Assembly: GCA_003577165.1 (NCBI GenBank)
Contig: QEUM01000005.1
Coordinates: forward strand, 103,678 to 167,677
Source of the DNA: Armatimonadota bacterium
GTDB taxonomy: Bacteria > Armatimonadota > Fimbriimonadia > Fimbriimonadales > ATM1
Direction: 5' to 3'
DNA: 64,000 nt
Positions 24,184-32,271 of this stretch are shown here, piece after piece (within the stretch, counting starts at the first letter, position 1; every line of letters begins with the position of its first letter). A program made the position numbers and the translations under genes. The notes below the pieces were generated by a model. That model made no database searches and was not told where the DNA came from. It saw only the letters and a list, made by a program, of their open reading frames with translations.

Positions 24184-25185
24184 CTACTTGGACTTGATCG
24201 TCAACTTCTTACCGTCGACGGCAATGGTCACGGTCCAATCTCCGGTCTCGGGCAAGCCCCCGAGCATCTTCTTCTGAGCCGCCGTTAGATCGTTCGGAGT
24301 CAAGTAGCCGCGCTCATCGTGGAGCTTGCGCTGCTCCTGCGTCAGGCTCTTGAGAATCTCCGCCAGTTGTGGGCCGCCAAAGACGAACCCGCGACCTTCC
24401 GGTAGGACGGATCGGAACTTCTCTGGATCGAGTTTCTTGAGTTCCTGAAGCTCCTTTTCGAGTTCGAGCTTCAGTTCCGGAATCTCAATGCGAAACTCGC
24501 GAAACATCTTTTCAGAAACCTCCGGCAGTTCCTCCTTCAGCCGCTCGATTTCTTCCCCCTTCGGGATGAGCCACCTGCCGTCCGGCCCGATCCAGTTCTT
24601 CTCAAACTCCTCCTGGAACTTCTTCGCCCATTCCTTCATCATGGGCTCGAACTCCTTCCGGAACTTCTCCTGCTCTTCGGGGCTCATGCCCGGCGCGATC
24701 CACAGCTCGCCGGACTTCCCCAGATCGCCGAATTCGAATGCTCCGAATGGGAATCCAGTCCTGCGCCGCACGAACGCGTAGACGTCGCCTTTCTTGGTCC
24801 ACGTACCGCCGAACACTTCGGCGATCGCGTCCATGACGTCCCGTAGCGGCTTGTTGACGATGTTCATCGTCAGCCTCGGCCCTTCGTCGGTCTCGTGATC
24901 CTCCGTCACGAAACTGACGCCCTCCTTCCGGAGCCACATGAGCACGTCGGAGAACTTGGCCTTGTTGAACGTCACGCTGACGTTGCGTCCCAAGTTCGCG
25001 TCCTGGAAAAGCGTCGCGTAGCCTGTTCCCGCTGCCCGCTCGGCCGCCTTCAACAGCGTGGCCTCGTCGGCGCCGACGGCAGACGCTCCGGCCTTCAGGA
25101 CTTCAGAACCCTGAGCCTGCGGTCCCCCGATCGCGACCGCAGCCGCAACAGAAGTTACTAACAGTGGCAAGAAACTCGATATCAC
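24184..25185 (-). CDS. Secreted STN-domain protein, unknown function
   Basis: 333 residues from a GTG at 25185. AGGAGG (25195-25200) sits 9 nt upstream of this GTG, whereas a TTG directly touching AGGAGG would be badly spaced, so GTG is the better start. A signal peptide (ISSFLPLLVTSVAAAVAIGGPQAQ) precedes an STN-like domain (about 60-140: DANLGRNVSVTFNKAKFSDV, NKPLRDVMDAIAEVFGGTW). Then comes a long charged helical region rich in Glu/Lys (about 160-265), and a tail YLTPNDLTAAQKKMLGGLP that looks like an Asp/Leu-rich repeat seen in related secreted proteins. No catalytic motif. It follows the dipeptide permease gene on the same strand after 53 bp. Function not recognised. Confidence 0.6.
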   Translation of the reverse strand: MISSFLPLLVTSVAAAVAIGGPQAQGSEVLKAGASAVGADEATLLKAAERAAGTGYATLFQDANLGRNVSVTFNKAKFSDVLMWLRKEGVSFVTEDHETDEGPRLTMNIVNKPLRDVMDAIAEVFGGTWTKKGDVYAFVRRRTGFPFGAFEFGDLGKSGELWIAPGMSPEEQEKFRKEFEPMMKEWAKKFQEEFEKNWIGPDGRWLIPKGEEIERLKEELPEVSEKMFREFRIEIPELKLELEKELQELKKLDPEKFRSVLPEGRGFVFGGPQLAEILKSLTQEQRKLHDERGYLTPNDLTAAQKKMLGGLPETGDWTVTIAVDGKKLTIKSK

Positions 25186-25238
25186 GATGTACAACCTCCT
25201 ACGGGGTTAATACGGGCCGTTCGCGGAAGTTTCTCCCG

Positions 25239-26087
25239 TTAGGACTTTGTCCTCAGTTTCGGGTCGTACCGATCGCGCAGCCCGTCGCCGACGAAGTTCA
25301 AGGCGAGGATCGTCAGGCTCAACGTCAGGCAGGGCCACGCAAGGAGCAGTGGGTGCGATGCCATGTAACTTCTCGCGTCGTTGATCATCGAGCCCCAACT
25401 CGGCCAGGGAGGCGGAATCCCGATACCGAGAAAACTCAGCGAGCCTTCGGCGAGGATCACCATCGCCATGCCGACCATCGCCACCGCCAGCACCAGGCCC
25501 CAAAGGTGCGGAAGGATGTGCCGCCGCACGACGTGCCAGTGAGAAGCCCCCAGCGCGCGGCTTGCCACCACGAACTCCTGCTCCTTCAGGGAAAGCACTT
25601 GGTTTCGGATCAGCCGCGCCATGGACGGCCAGCCAACGACGGCGAGAGCGGCAAACACGGGAAGCGTCGCCGAGATCATCTTCGGAAGAGACTCCAAAAA
25701 CCCGAGATTCGTGGAGCGCAGCACTCCCATGATGAGAATCGCCAACAGGATGTCGGGGAAAGCGAACATCCCGTCCGTAAACCGCATCAGGATGTTGTCC
25801 ACCCAGCGACGTCCGTAACCGGATGCGGTCCCTACCAATAGGCCAAAGAAGATCGCCACCCCCTGCACCGCGATTCCGATCAGCAGACTCATCCGTGCTC
25901 CGTACGCAAGTCGGCAAAACACATCGCGCCCCAAGTGATCCGTCCCCAGCCAATGGTCCGCGCTCGGCGGCTCGAATTTCGATCCAACTGCATCGGTAAC
26001 GCTGTATCGCATCGGCCCGAACACCGCGACGAGCAGAATCAGTGCCAGGAACGCCACCCCCAGGCCGAACAGGAAGTCCCTCTTCAT
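25239..26087 (-). CDS. Peptide ABC transporter permease (DppC/OppC-like)
   Basis: 282-residue inner-membrane permease with about six membrane segments. Family marks: the N-terminal WLGTDHLGRDVFCRLAYG block (conserved in DppC), the EAA-type coupling loop ASRALGASHWHVVRRHILPH, and the closing LSFLGIGIPPPWPSWGSMI...LNFVGDGLRDRYDPK. It overlaps the DppB-like gene by 4 bp (ATGA) and forms the heterodimeric pore with it. No ATPase genes (dppD/dppF) are next to it, so the pump must borrow ATPases encoded elsewhere. Confidence 0.92.
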   Translation of the reverse strand: MKRDFLFGLGVAFLALILLVAVFGPMRYSVTDAVGSKFEPPSADHWLGTDHLGRDVFCRLAYGARMSLLIGIAVQGVAIFFGLLVGTASGYGRRWVDNILMRFTDGMFAFPDILLAILIMGVLRSTNLGFLESLPKMISATLPVFAALAVVGWPSMARLIRNQVLSLKEQEFVVASRALGASHWHVVRRHILPHLWGLVLAVAMVGMAMVILAEGSLSFLGIGIPPPWPSWGSMINDARSYMASHPLLLAWPCLTLSLTILALNFVGDGLRDRYDPKLRTKS

Positions 26088-27094
26088 GCCCCCCCCGTCC
26101 GAATACGCGGGTCCAACTGAGGCAGAAGCAGATCAACGACCAAATTCGCGAGGATGAACAGCACGGCGAACAAGAGCACCGTCGCCTGAACCACCGGGAA
26201 ATCGCCCTGGTAGATCGCATCGATGCTCCGAAGCCCAAGCCCCGGAATCCGGAAGTAAGTCTCCAGAATAAACGAGCCGGTAAGCAGGTACCCAAAGCTG
26301 GTCCCGATCGCAGTCGTTACCGGCACAAGCGAGTTGCGAAATGCGTGCACCGTCATCGTCCTCCAGAACGGCACGCCCTTCGCATAAGCCGTGCGGATGA
26401 AGTCCTGGCCGAGGGTGTCCACCATGCTCGCCCGTGTCAAGCGCGTGATCACGGCCGCCGGCCGCATGGCGAGGATCGAGACTGGCAGCACGAGATACCA
26501 GAAGATTCCCTCGGGCGGATTGTCAACCCAAGTGTCCGGAAGCGCCTTCATCCGAAGCGCAAAGATGAAGACGAAGACGGGTGCGAGAACAAACGTCGGA
26601 ATGCAAATGCCGAACGTCGAGAATGTTGTAGCAACCTTGTCCGGCCATCGGCCGTGCCAAATGCCTGCGATCGCTCCGAGGAGCACTCCGACAATCGAGG
26701 CGACTGCAATCGCGCAAAGCGCCAGCAATCCCGTCAGCGCGAAACCTTGGCCGAGAATCGAGCGAACTTCCGAAAAAGGCGGATACCAAGACTTCCCGAA
26801 GTCCAGCCTCACCGCATCCGCGACGAATCTCCCGTATCGTGTCAGGAGCGGATCGTTGAGGCCGAGGTCCTCACGCAGCCTTTCGATCACCTCCGGCGAA
26901 CTCGATCCCTTCTCTCCGGCTAACGCAGTGGCTGCGTCTCCAGGCGCGAGTTCGCCGATGACGAACGTCAAGAAGGTGATAAAGACGAGAGTCGGTATCG
27001 CCCACAGCACGCGGGCGAGAACGAGGCGACCAACGCCGGGTCCTGATCGCCGGCCTACGATGGCCCCGTCCGCTGCGCTAACGACTCCAGACAA
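26084..27094 (-). CDS. Peptide ABC transporter permease (DppB/OppB-like)
   Basis: 336-residue inner-membrane permease. A 20-residue extra N-terminus (MSGVVSAADGAIVGRRSGPG) precedes the first membrane helix (LWAIPTLVFITFLTFVIGELAPGD, with the GDAA motif of DppB). The coupling loop is TAYAKGVPFWRTMTVHAFRNS; the end LVVDLLLPQLDPRIR is typical. Its start overlaps the end of the binding-protein gene by 17 bp and its end overlaps the DppC-like gene by 4 bp, so the three are one operon. Confidence 0.92.
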   Translation of the reverse strand: MSGVVSAADGAIVGRRSGPGVGRLVLARVLWAIPTLVFITFLTFVIGELAPGDAATALAGEKGSSSPEVIERLREDLGLNDPLLTRYGRFVADAVRLDFGKSWYPPFSEVRSILGQGFALTGLLALCAIAVASIVGVLLGAIAGIWHGRWPDKVATTFSTFGICIPTFVLAPVFVFIFALRMKALPDTWVDNPPEGIFWYLVLPVSILAMRPAAVITRLTRASMVDTLGQDFIRTAYAKGVPFWRTMTVHAFRNSLVPVTTAIGTSFGYLLTGSFILETYFRIPGLGLRSIDAIYQGDFPVVQATVLLFAVLFILANLVVDLLLPQLDPRIRTGGA

Positions 27095-28682
27095 CGTCCG
27101 TCTCTGTGTGTGGAAGCGGACCCATTGCGCTGCGACGAATTCCTTCCACTCCCGGCCTCACGAGTTCGAGGTCTCTCTGGAAGTAGATCGGGATCCAGAT
27201 CGCATCGTCCACAACCGCGATCTTCTGCGCTTCCCGATATAGGTTGAAGCGCTCGTCCTTCTTTTCAAGCGGTAGCTTGTCAGCCTTCTCGCAGATCGCG
27301 TCAAAGACCGGGTTCGAATATCCAAGCGTGTTCTCTCTCGCGTTCGTGTGCAGCATGAAACTGAGGAAGTTCTGCGGATCGAGATAGTCCGCGCCCCACC
27401 TCAGGTGGAAGAACCCCAACTCGCCTTTGCTCCTCATTTCAAGCAGTGCCTTCCACTCAGTCGGCGCGAGTTCCACCTTGACTCCGAGATTCTTGTCCAA
27501 GTCCTGAGCGACCATCTCCGCGACGATCTTAGGATCTGCGCGGTCCGCGCGGAAGTAGAACTTGATCGGCTTCAGTCCCTGCCCGTTTGGGAAACCCGCT
27601 TCAGCAAGGAGAGCCTTCGCGGCAGCGGGATCGTACGGAAGACCCTTGAAGTCCGGGTCGAAGCCCGGCACGCTCGGCGGGATGATTCCGTCGGCTCTAA
27701 CGTTGATCCCATCGAATCCCTCATTAATGATGCGGTCCTTGTCGACTGCCATTGCGAACGCCTTGCGCACGCGCGCGTCCTTGAACTGTTCGTACGCCTT
27801 AAGGCCGAAGCCCAGGTACCAAATCGCGGCGCGGTCCACGACCTGCAACGCCTGCTTCAGCTCCTCGTTCTGATCTACGAACGCTTTGTCCTGACGCTCC
27901 AGGGCGACCCAATCCGCGCGCCCGCTTTCATACAGAGAGCGCCTCGTCTGCGGGTCCTTTGCGATTAGCCTGACGATCTTCTCGAGTTTCGGCGCCCCCC
28001 CGTGGTAGTCCTCAAACCGCTCCAACACGACTTGCTGATTCTCTTTGTATTCGGTGATGCGGAATGGCCCGGTTCCGATCATGTTCTCGACGGAGGTGAT
28101 CGGCGTCTTCGCCACCTTTTCCCTGTCTACGACGAAGTAACAGGGGTACTGGAGGTACATCGGGAAGTACCCCTTCGGATGCAGGATCTTCACTTCCAGC
28201 GTGTATGGATCGATCACCTTCACGCCGGACAGTCCGTCAGCCGTCCCTGCCCACGCCTCCGCGAAGCCTACGATGTCCATCATGTAGCCCTCGACGGTCG
28301 GGCTCAACACCTCTTTCGTAGCGGCTCGATCCCAGCTGTACTTCACGTCTTCCGCGGTCATCTCCCTGCCGCTATGGAACTTCACGCCCTTCTTGATCTT
28401 GAATGTGAAGGTCAGGCCATCTTCCGACACCGTCCAACTCTCTGCGAGGTTGGGTTGGAGTTCGTTGTGCTCATTGTATTGAACCAACCCTTCAAAGATC
28501 TGGTTCAGCACCTCGATCGTGTCCCCATCCTCGACTTGCGCAGGATCCAGTTTGGTGAGGTTCGTCGGAATCGTCGCGTGAAGAACGTGGTCCGCTTTCG
28601 ACGCCCCGGAATTTCCGAATCTCCCGCCTCCGCATCCGACGATGAGGGTCGCAGCCGCGAACAGAACAACAAGGGATCGCAT
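27078..28682 (-). CDS. Peptide ABC transporter substrate-binding lipoprotein
   Basis: 534-residue family 5 extracellular solute-binding protein. Start MRSLVVLFAAATLIVGCGG (ATG at 28682) gives a lipoprotein signal with lipobox IVGC; a 12-codon longer ORF lacks this. Family motifs: LDPAQVEDGDTIEVLNQIFEGLV near the mature N-terminus, LAESWTVSEDGLTFTFKIKKGVKFHSG and KDARVRKAFAMAVDKDRIINE. It binds oligopeptides or similar ligands in the periplasm for the DppBC-like permease encoded next. It follows folC by 39 bp. Confidence 0.92.
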   Translation of the reverse strand: MRSLVVLFAAATLIVGCGGGRFGNSGASKADHVLHATIPTNLTKLDPAQVEDGDTIEVLNQIFEGLVQYNEHNELQPNLAESWTVSEDGLTFTFKIKKGVKFHSGREMTAEDVKYSWDRAATKEVLSPTVEGYMMDIVGFAEAWAGTADGLSGVKVIDPYTLEVKILHPKGYFPMYLQYPCYFVVDREKVAKTPITSVENMIGTGPFRITEYKENQQVVLERFEDYHGGAPKLEKIVRLIAKDPQTRRSLYESGRADWVALERQDKAFVDQNEELKQALQVVDRAAIWYLGFGLKAYEQFKDARVRKAFAMAVDKDRIINEGFDGINVRADGIIPPSVPGFDPDFKGLPYDPAAAKALLAEAGFPNGQGLKPIKFYFRADRADPKIVAEMVAQDLDKNLGVKVELAPTEWKALLEMRSKGELGFFHLRWGADYLDPQNFLSFMLHTNARENTLGYSNPVFDAICEKADKLPLEKKDERFNLYREAQKIAVVDDAIWIPIYFQRDLELVRPGVEGIRRSAMGPLPHTETDVVWSR

Positions 28683-28721
28683 GCCCCTATCTTGATTGAG
28701 ACTGCGCGCCGAAGGCAAGGG

Positions 28722-29987
28722 TCAGCCGCTCTGACGACCCGAGTGCCACGCCTCGGACAACAGGTAGAAGCTCCCCGTCACCAGCACTCGGCCCCCGTGT
28801 CCGGCCGACTCCTTGGCCGCCGCGAGAGCCGACGACGGGTCGCCCGAAAAGGCTGGTTCGAGACCTGCCACGAGAGCGCACGCCCCCAACTCGTCTGCCC
28901 TGCGGCCGCGTTCGTTGCGCATTTCCGCCAGGTACAGGCGAGAGACCGCTGGCTTGAGGGCCGAAAGCGTCGCCGCGCAGTCGTGGCCCTGTGTCGCACT
29001 GAAGACCACGTGGCACGGGCCGAGTTCCTTCGCGACGGCGGCAGCGGCCTGCGGGTTGTGCGCTCCGTCCAGCCAGATCTCGGGATTCTCACTCACTTTC
29101 TGGAGACGCCCCGGCGCGACGGCGCGCGCGATGCCGCGTCGAATCGCGTCGTCTGAGATCTCCTTCCTCACAGCGTGGATCGCGGCGACCGCTGTCGCTG
29201 CGTTCCGAATCTGATGCGCGCCGCGCATGCTGGGCCGGATGCCCTCCACGACACCGACGGGAGTCGTCACGACATCCCCTTCGACCCCGAAGTCCACGCC
29301 TTGAACCCAACACTCGCATCCCTCTCGCGCCGCGACTTCGGCGATGACGTTCACCGCCGCTGGGTCCGTTGCGGAACATACGACTGGAACTCCGGCCTTG
29401 ATGATGCCCGCCTTCTCACCCGCGATCGCCTCGAGCGTTCCGCCGAGATGTTCGGCATGATCAAGTCCGATCTCCGTGATCACAGACACAAGGGGCGTCA
29501 CAACGTTCGTCGCATCTAAGCGACCGCCCAGTCCGACTTCCAGCGCAACGGAATCGCACGCCTTCTCGCGCCAATATTGAAAGCCGACGGCCGTTTCGAA
29601 TTCGAATTTGGAGACGCCACCTTCGTCGCTGTCCTCCAAAGACTCGGCTGCCGCACGCACTTCGCTCGCGATCCGCGCAAAGTCCTCTTCCGAGATCCAT
29701 ATTCCTGAGGATTGAATCCTCTCCCGGTAATCGAACACAAAAGGCGAAAGGAACCCGCCGGAAACCAGGCCCGCCTCATCGAGGATCGCCTGCACCATGT
29801 AGGCCACGCTCCCCTTTCCGTTGGTGCCGGCGATGTGCACAGCGCGACACTCTTGATCTGGATTGCCGAGAGTGGCCATCAGGTCGGTCATCCTGTCCAG
29901 TCCCAACCTCCATCCGCGACGACCCAAGCCCTCGACGAAAGCGATCGCCTCCGGGTAGTCCATCGTCTTGGGCCTGCGCTCAGTCAC
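28722..29987 (-). CDS. folC: Bifunctional folylpolyglutamate/dihydrofolate synthase
   Basis: 421-residue Mur-ligase-family enzyme that adds glutamate to folates. Visible: P-loop VHIAGTNGKGSVAYM (about 49-63), GGFLSPFVFDYRERIQ, the LEVGLGGRLDATNVV block (metal and substrate binding), LDHAEHLGGTLEAIAGEKAGI, and APGRLQ...WLDGAHNPQAAAA in the C-terminal domain. The GTG at 29987 is used; ATG at 29963 (DYPEAIAF) is an alternative only 8 codons in and may be the real start. The preceding gene's TAG lies 3 nt upstream, suggesting coupling. Length is normal. Confidence 0.93.
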   Translation of the reverse strand: MTERRPKTMDYPEAIAFVEGLGRRGWRLGLDRMTDLMATLGNPDQECRAVHIAGTNGKGSVAYMVQAILDEAGLVSGGFLSPFVFDYRERIQSSGIWISEEDFARIASEVRAAAESLEDSDEGGVSKFEFETAVGFQYWREKACDSVALEVGLGGRLDATNVVTPLVSVITEIGLDHAEHLGGTLEAIAGEKAGIIKAGVPVVCSATDPAAVNVIAEVAAREGCECWVQGVDFGVEGDVVTTPVGVVEGIRPSMRGAHQIRNAATAVAAIHAVRKEISDDAIRRGIARAVAPGRLQKVSENPEIWLDGAHNPQAAAAVAKELGPCHVVFSATQGHDCAATLSALKPAVSRLYLAEMRNERGRRADELGACALVAGLEPAFSGDPSSALAAAKESAGHGGRVLVTGSFYLLSEAWHSGRQSG

Positions 29988-29990
29988 GGA

Positions 29991-30935
29991 CTAGTCCGCA
30001 ACAGAGAAGATGCGAATCTTGGACGACTCGCCACAAGCGACGAGCGTCCTCGCGTCCGGTGTCACAGCGAGCCACCATATCCCGCCCTTCACGTCCGCGA
30101 ATGCCAGTGTTTTGAAACCGGGCAATGAGAGCAGCGAGATGCGCGAATTCTCCGAAGACTCTCCGGCGGACGCGACCAGAACTCGGCTTGAACCAGGAAG
30201 AGCGACCGCGCAGAACGCGATCCCCTGATGTCTCCCGCGCGAGACCTCACTCCAATCCTTCGCGTCGAACTGTCGGAGGATTCCGTCATCTGAGCCCGCG
30301 ATGAGCGAGCTTCCGTCCGCGGAGAAAGTCAGCGTTCCGACGACTTCCTCAAGGCCATTCAGTCGCGCGGCTACTTCCCCGGAGCCGACTTTCATGACGA
30401 GGACCTCGGAGTCGCTCGACGACGCCGCTGCCATTCGGCCGTCTGGCGAGATCGCAACGCTCACAAGGCCACCCTTGAATCGGTGCAATTGCCGAACCTT
30501 GCCAGTCTTGAGGTCGATCCACGCGAAGCGACCCTCATCATCTCCAATACAAGCTCCGCTTCCATCTCGCGTCACGGCGATGGCCGTCGGAGCCGACTGG
30601 TCCATGCCCACTGCCTTGAGAGGGATACTCCTGCTCGGCTTCAGTCCTGGGAAGTCAAGCGCGGCGATCTCCGCTCCGCCAAATGCAACGGCAATCGGAG
30701 CGTTGGAGGCGAGTGCGCACGGCTCCGTCCACCTCTCGGAATGCACCAATTCCTTCTTTGTTGCGAGATCGTAGACGCGGAGTCCGGAGAACTCGCTTGC
30801 AAGCACATGTTTGCCGTCACTCGAGATCGCCACCGACCAGATCTCTTCAAACTCCGTTTCGATCGTGCCGGTGAGTTTGACCGTCGCTGGCGCAAAAAGG
30901 GACAGGGCGAGGGCGGAGAGTTGTGAGAGGATCAT
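29991..30935 (-). CDS. WD40-like beta-propeller protein
   Basis: 314 residues from MILSQLSALALSLFAPAT, a signal-peptide-like start (the longer ORF adds 23 basic residues). About seven four-strand repeats with the WD40-like pattern are visible, for example IWSVAISSDGKHVLASEFSGLRVYDL, VSVAISPDGRMAAASSSDSEV, LTFSADGSSLIAGSDDGILRQFD and WLAVTPDARTLVACGES. Likely a periplasmic or secreted scaffold; partner unknown. It lies between the lipoyl acyltransferase and folC genes on the same strand with short gaps (22 and 3 nt). Confidence 0.75.
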   Translation of the reverse strand: MILSQLSALALSLFAPATVKLTGTIETEFEEIWSVAISSDGKHVLASEFSGLRVYDLATKKELVHSERWTEPCALASNAPIAVAFGGAEIAALDFPGLKPSRSIPLKAVGMDQSAPTAIAVTRDGSGACIGDDEGRFAWIDLKTGKVRQLHRFKGGLVSVAISPDGRMAAASSSDSEVLVMKVGSGEVAARLNGLEEVVGTLTFSADGSSLIAGSDDGILRQFDAKDWSEVSRGRHQGIAFCAVALPGSSRVLVASAGESSENSRISLLSLPGFKTLAFADVKGGIWWLAVTPDARTLVACGESSKIRIFSVAD

Positions 30936-30957
30936 CGTGCTGCGGATTGCGACAGCG

Positions 30958-32202
30958 TCACGCCAACAGGCGCGTCGGCGCTTCAAGATACGCCTTGACG
31001 GCACTCAGAAACTGCGCGCCAAGCGCTCCATCAATGATTCGATGATCGAACGATCCGGTGAACTTCATCCTCGTGCGAATTTCGAGGACCTCTTCCCCGT
31101 TCTCATCCTCTACGACTGCCGGGACACGCCGAGCGGAAGAAACGGCGATAATGGCTCCGTTCGGCTGATTGATGATTGCGGCGAAGTTCTCGACGTCGAA
31201 CATCCCCATGTTGCTCACGGCGAAGGTGCTCCCACTGAGTTCGTCCGGCTTCAGCCGATTCTCCCGGGCTCGCGCAACCAACTCCCGAACCTCTGCCGCG
31301 ATCTGGCGAAGCGTCTTGCCCTCGCAGTTCTTCACAACCGGCATCGTCAGGCCATCCGGCACCGCGGCCGCAACTCCGATGTTGACGCTGTCCGCAATCT
31401 TCAACTTCCCGTTTTCAAAACTTGCGTTGATGTGCGGTTGATCGACCAGCGCCATCGCGCACGCCTTCAGGAAAAAATCGTTCAGGCTGATCTTCAGTTC
31501 CGGATCGTCTGCTTTCATCTGCTGGCGAATCGCTTCCAATGCCTCCAGATCCGCCTCGACCGTCACGTAGTAGTGCGGAATGGTCTGCTTTGATACGGCC
31601 GTCCGCTCGGCAGTGATCTTCTGGAGGAACGTCAAGTCCCTGAGTTCGCCTCGGACCGGCGAAGGAGTCGCGGCGACGGCAGGACCCGGCCCAGGGGCCG
31701 CCATTCGCACGTCCCGCTCCACGATCCGCCCGTTGGGCCCAGTGCCGCGAATCCCCTCGAGGCTAACGCCCAACTCCTTGGCTAAACGTTTCGCCAAGGG
31801 ACTGGCAACGATGCGGCCCGTCGAAACCGGCGCAGGCTGTGGAGGTCTCTCCACGACTTGAGTTGCTGTACTCTTCGCTTCTGCTCGAGGAGATTCGGCT
31901 GCGGCAGCGGCTTTCGCAGGTTCGGGAACGCGGGCCGATCCGCCCCAGCCGTCCGGAAGACTCTCCCCATCCTTCAGGATTGCGGCAATCGCATTGCCCA
32001 CGGGCACTGTCTCCCCGGCCTGAATCAGAAGGCCCGAGAGCACCCCGGATGCCGGCGCGGTCAACTCGACAACGGCCTTGTCGGTCTGGATGTTCCCGAG
32101 GACTTCTCCCGACTTGACTGTAGCGCCCTCACCTTTCAGCCATTCGACGAGCGTGCCTTCTTCCATGGCGTCGCCCATCTTCGGCATGATTACTTCAGTC
32201 AT
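30958..32202 (-). CDS. Dihydrolipoamide acyltransferase (E2) of a 2-oxoacid dehydrogenase complex
   Basis: 414 residues in the classic E2 order. An N-terminal lipoyl domain has Lys42 in QTDKAVV. A Pro/Ala-rich linker (about 85-125) leads to a peripheral-subunit-binding domain (about 127-165, ASPLAKRLAKELGVSLEGI..GRIVERDV). The catalytic acyltransferase core has PHYYVTVEADLEAL and the active-site SFDHRIIDGALGAQFL near the C-terminus. It could belong to the pyruvate or branched-chain complex; sequence memory favours the pyruvate type but does not prove it. No E1 or E3 gene is in the window, so it is an orphan here. TTAGCG-like sequence and no Shine-Dalgarno precede the ATG. Confidence 0.9.
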   Translation of the reverse strand: MTEVIMPKMGDAMEEGTLVEWLKGEGATVKSGEVLGNIQTDKAVVELTAPASGVLSGLLIQAGETVPVGNAIAAILKDGESLPDGWGGSARVPEPAKAAAAAESPRAEAKSTATQVVERPPQPAPVSTGRIVASPLAKRLAKELGVSLEGIRGTGPNGRIVERDVRMAAPGPGPAVAATPSPVRGELRDLTFLQKITAERTAVSKQTIPHYYVTVEADLEALEAIRQQMKADDPELKISLNDFFLKACAMALVDQPHINASFENGKLKIADSVNIGVAAAVPDGLTMPVVKNCEGKTLRQIAAEVRELVARARENRLKPDELSGSTFAVSNMGMFDVENFAAIINQPNGAIIAVSSARRVPAVVEDENGEEVLEIRTRMKFTGSFDHRIIDGALGAQFLSAVKAYLEAPTRLLA

Positions 32203-32271
32203 CGGGTCGCTAACTCCGGCGCGGATTCTACCAGCAGGCCCATGCGGCCTCCGCCTCCATTGCAGGCGGGA

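Noticed and set aside
28002..29156. 384-codon plus-strand frame opposite the binding-protein and folC genes
   Set aside because: Shadow of two well-supported minus-strand genes.
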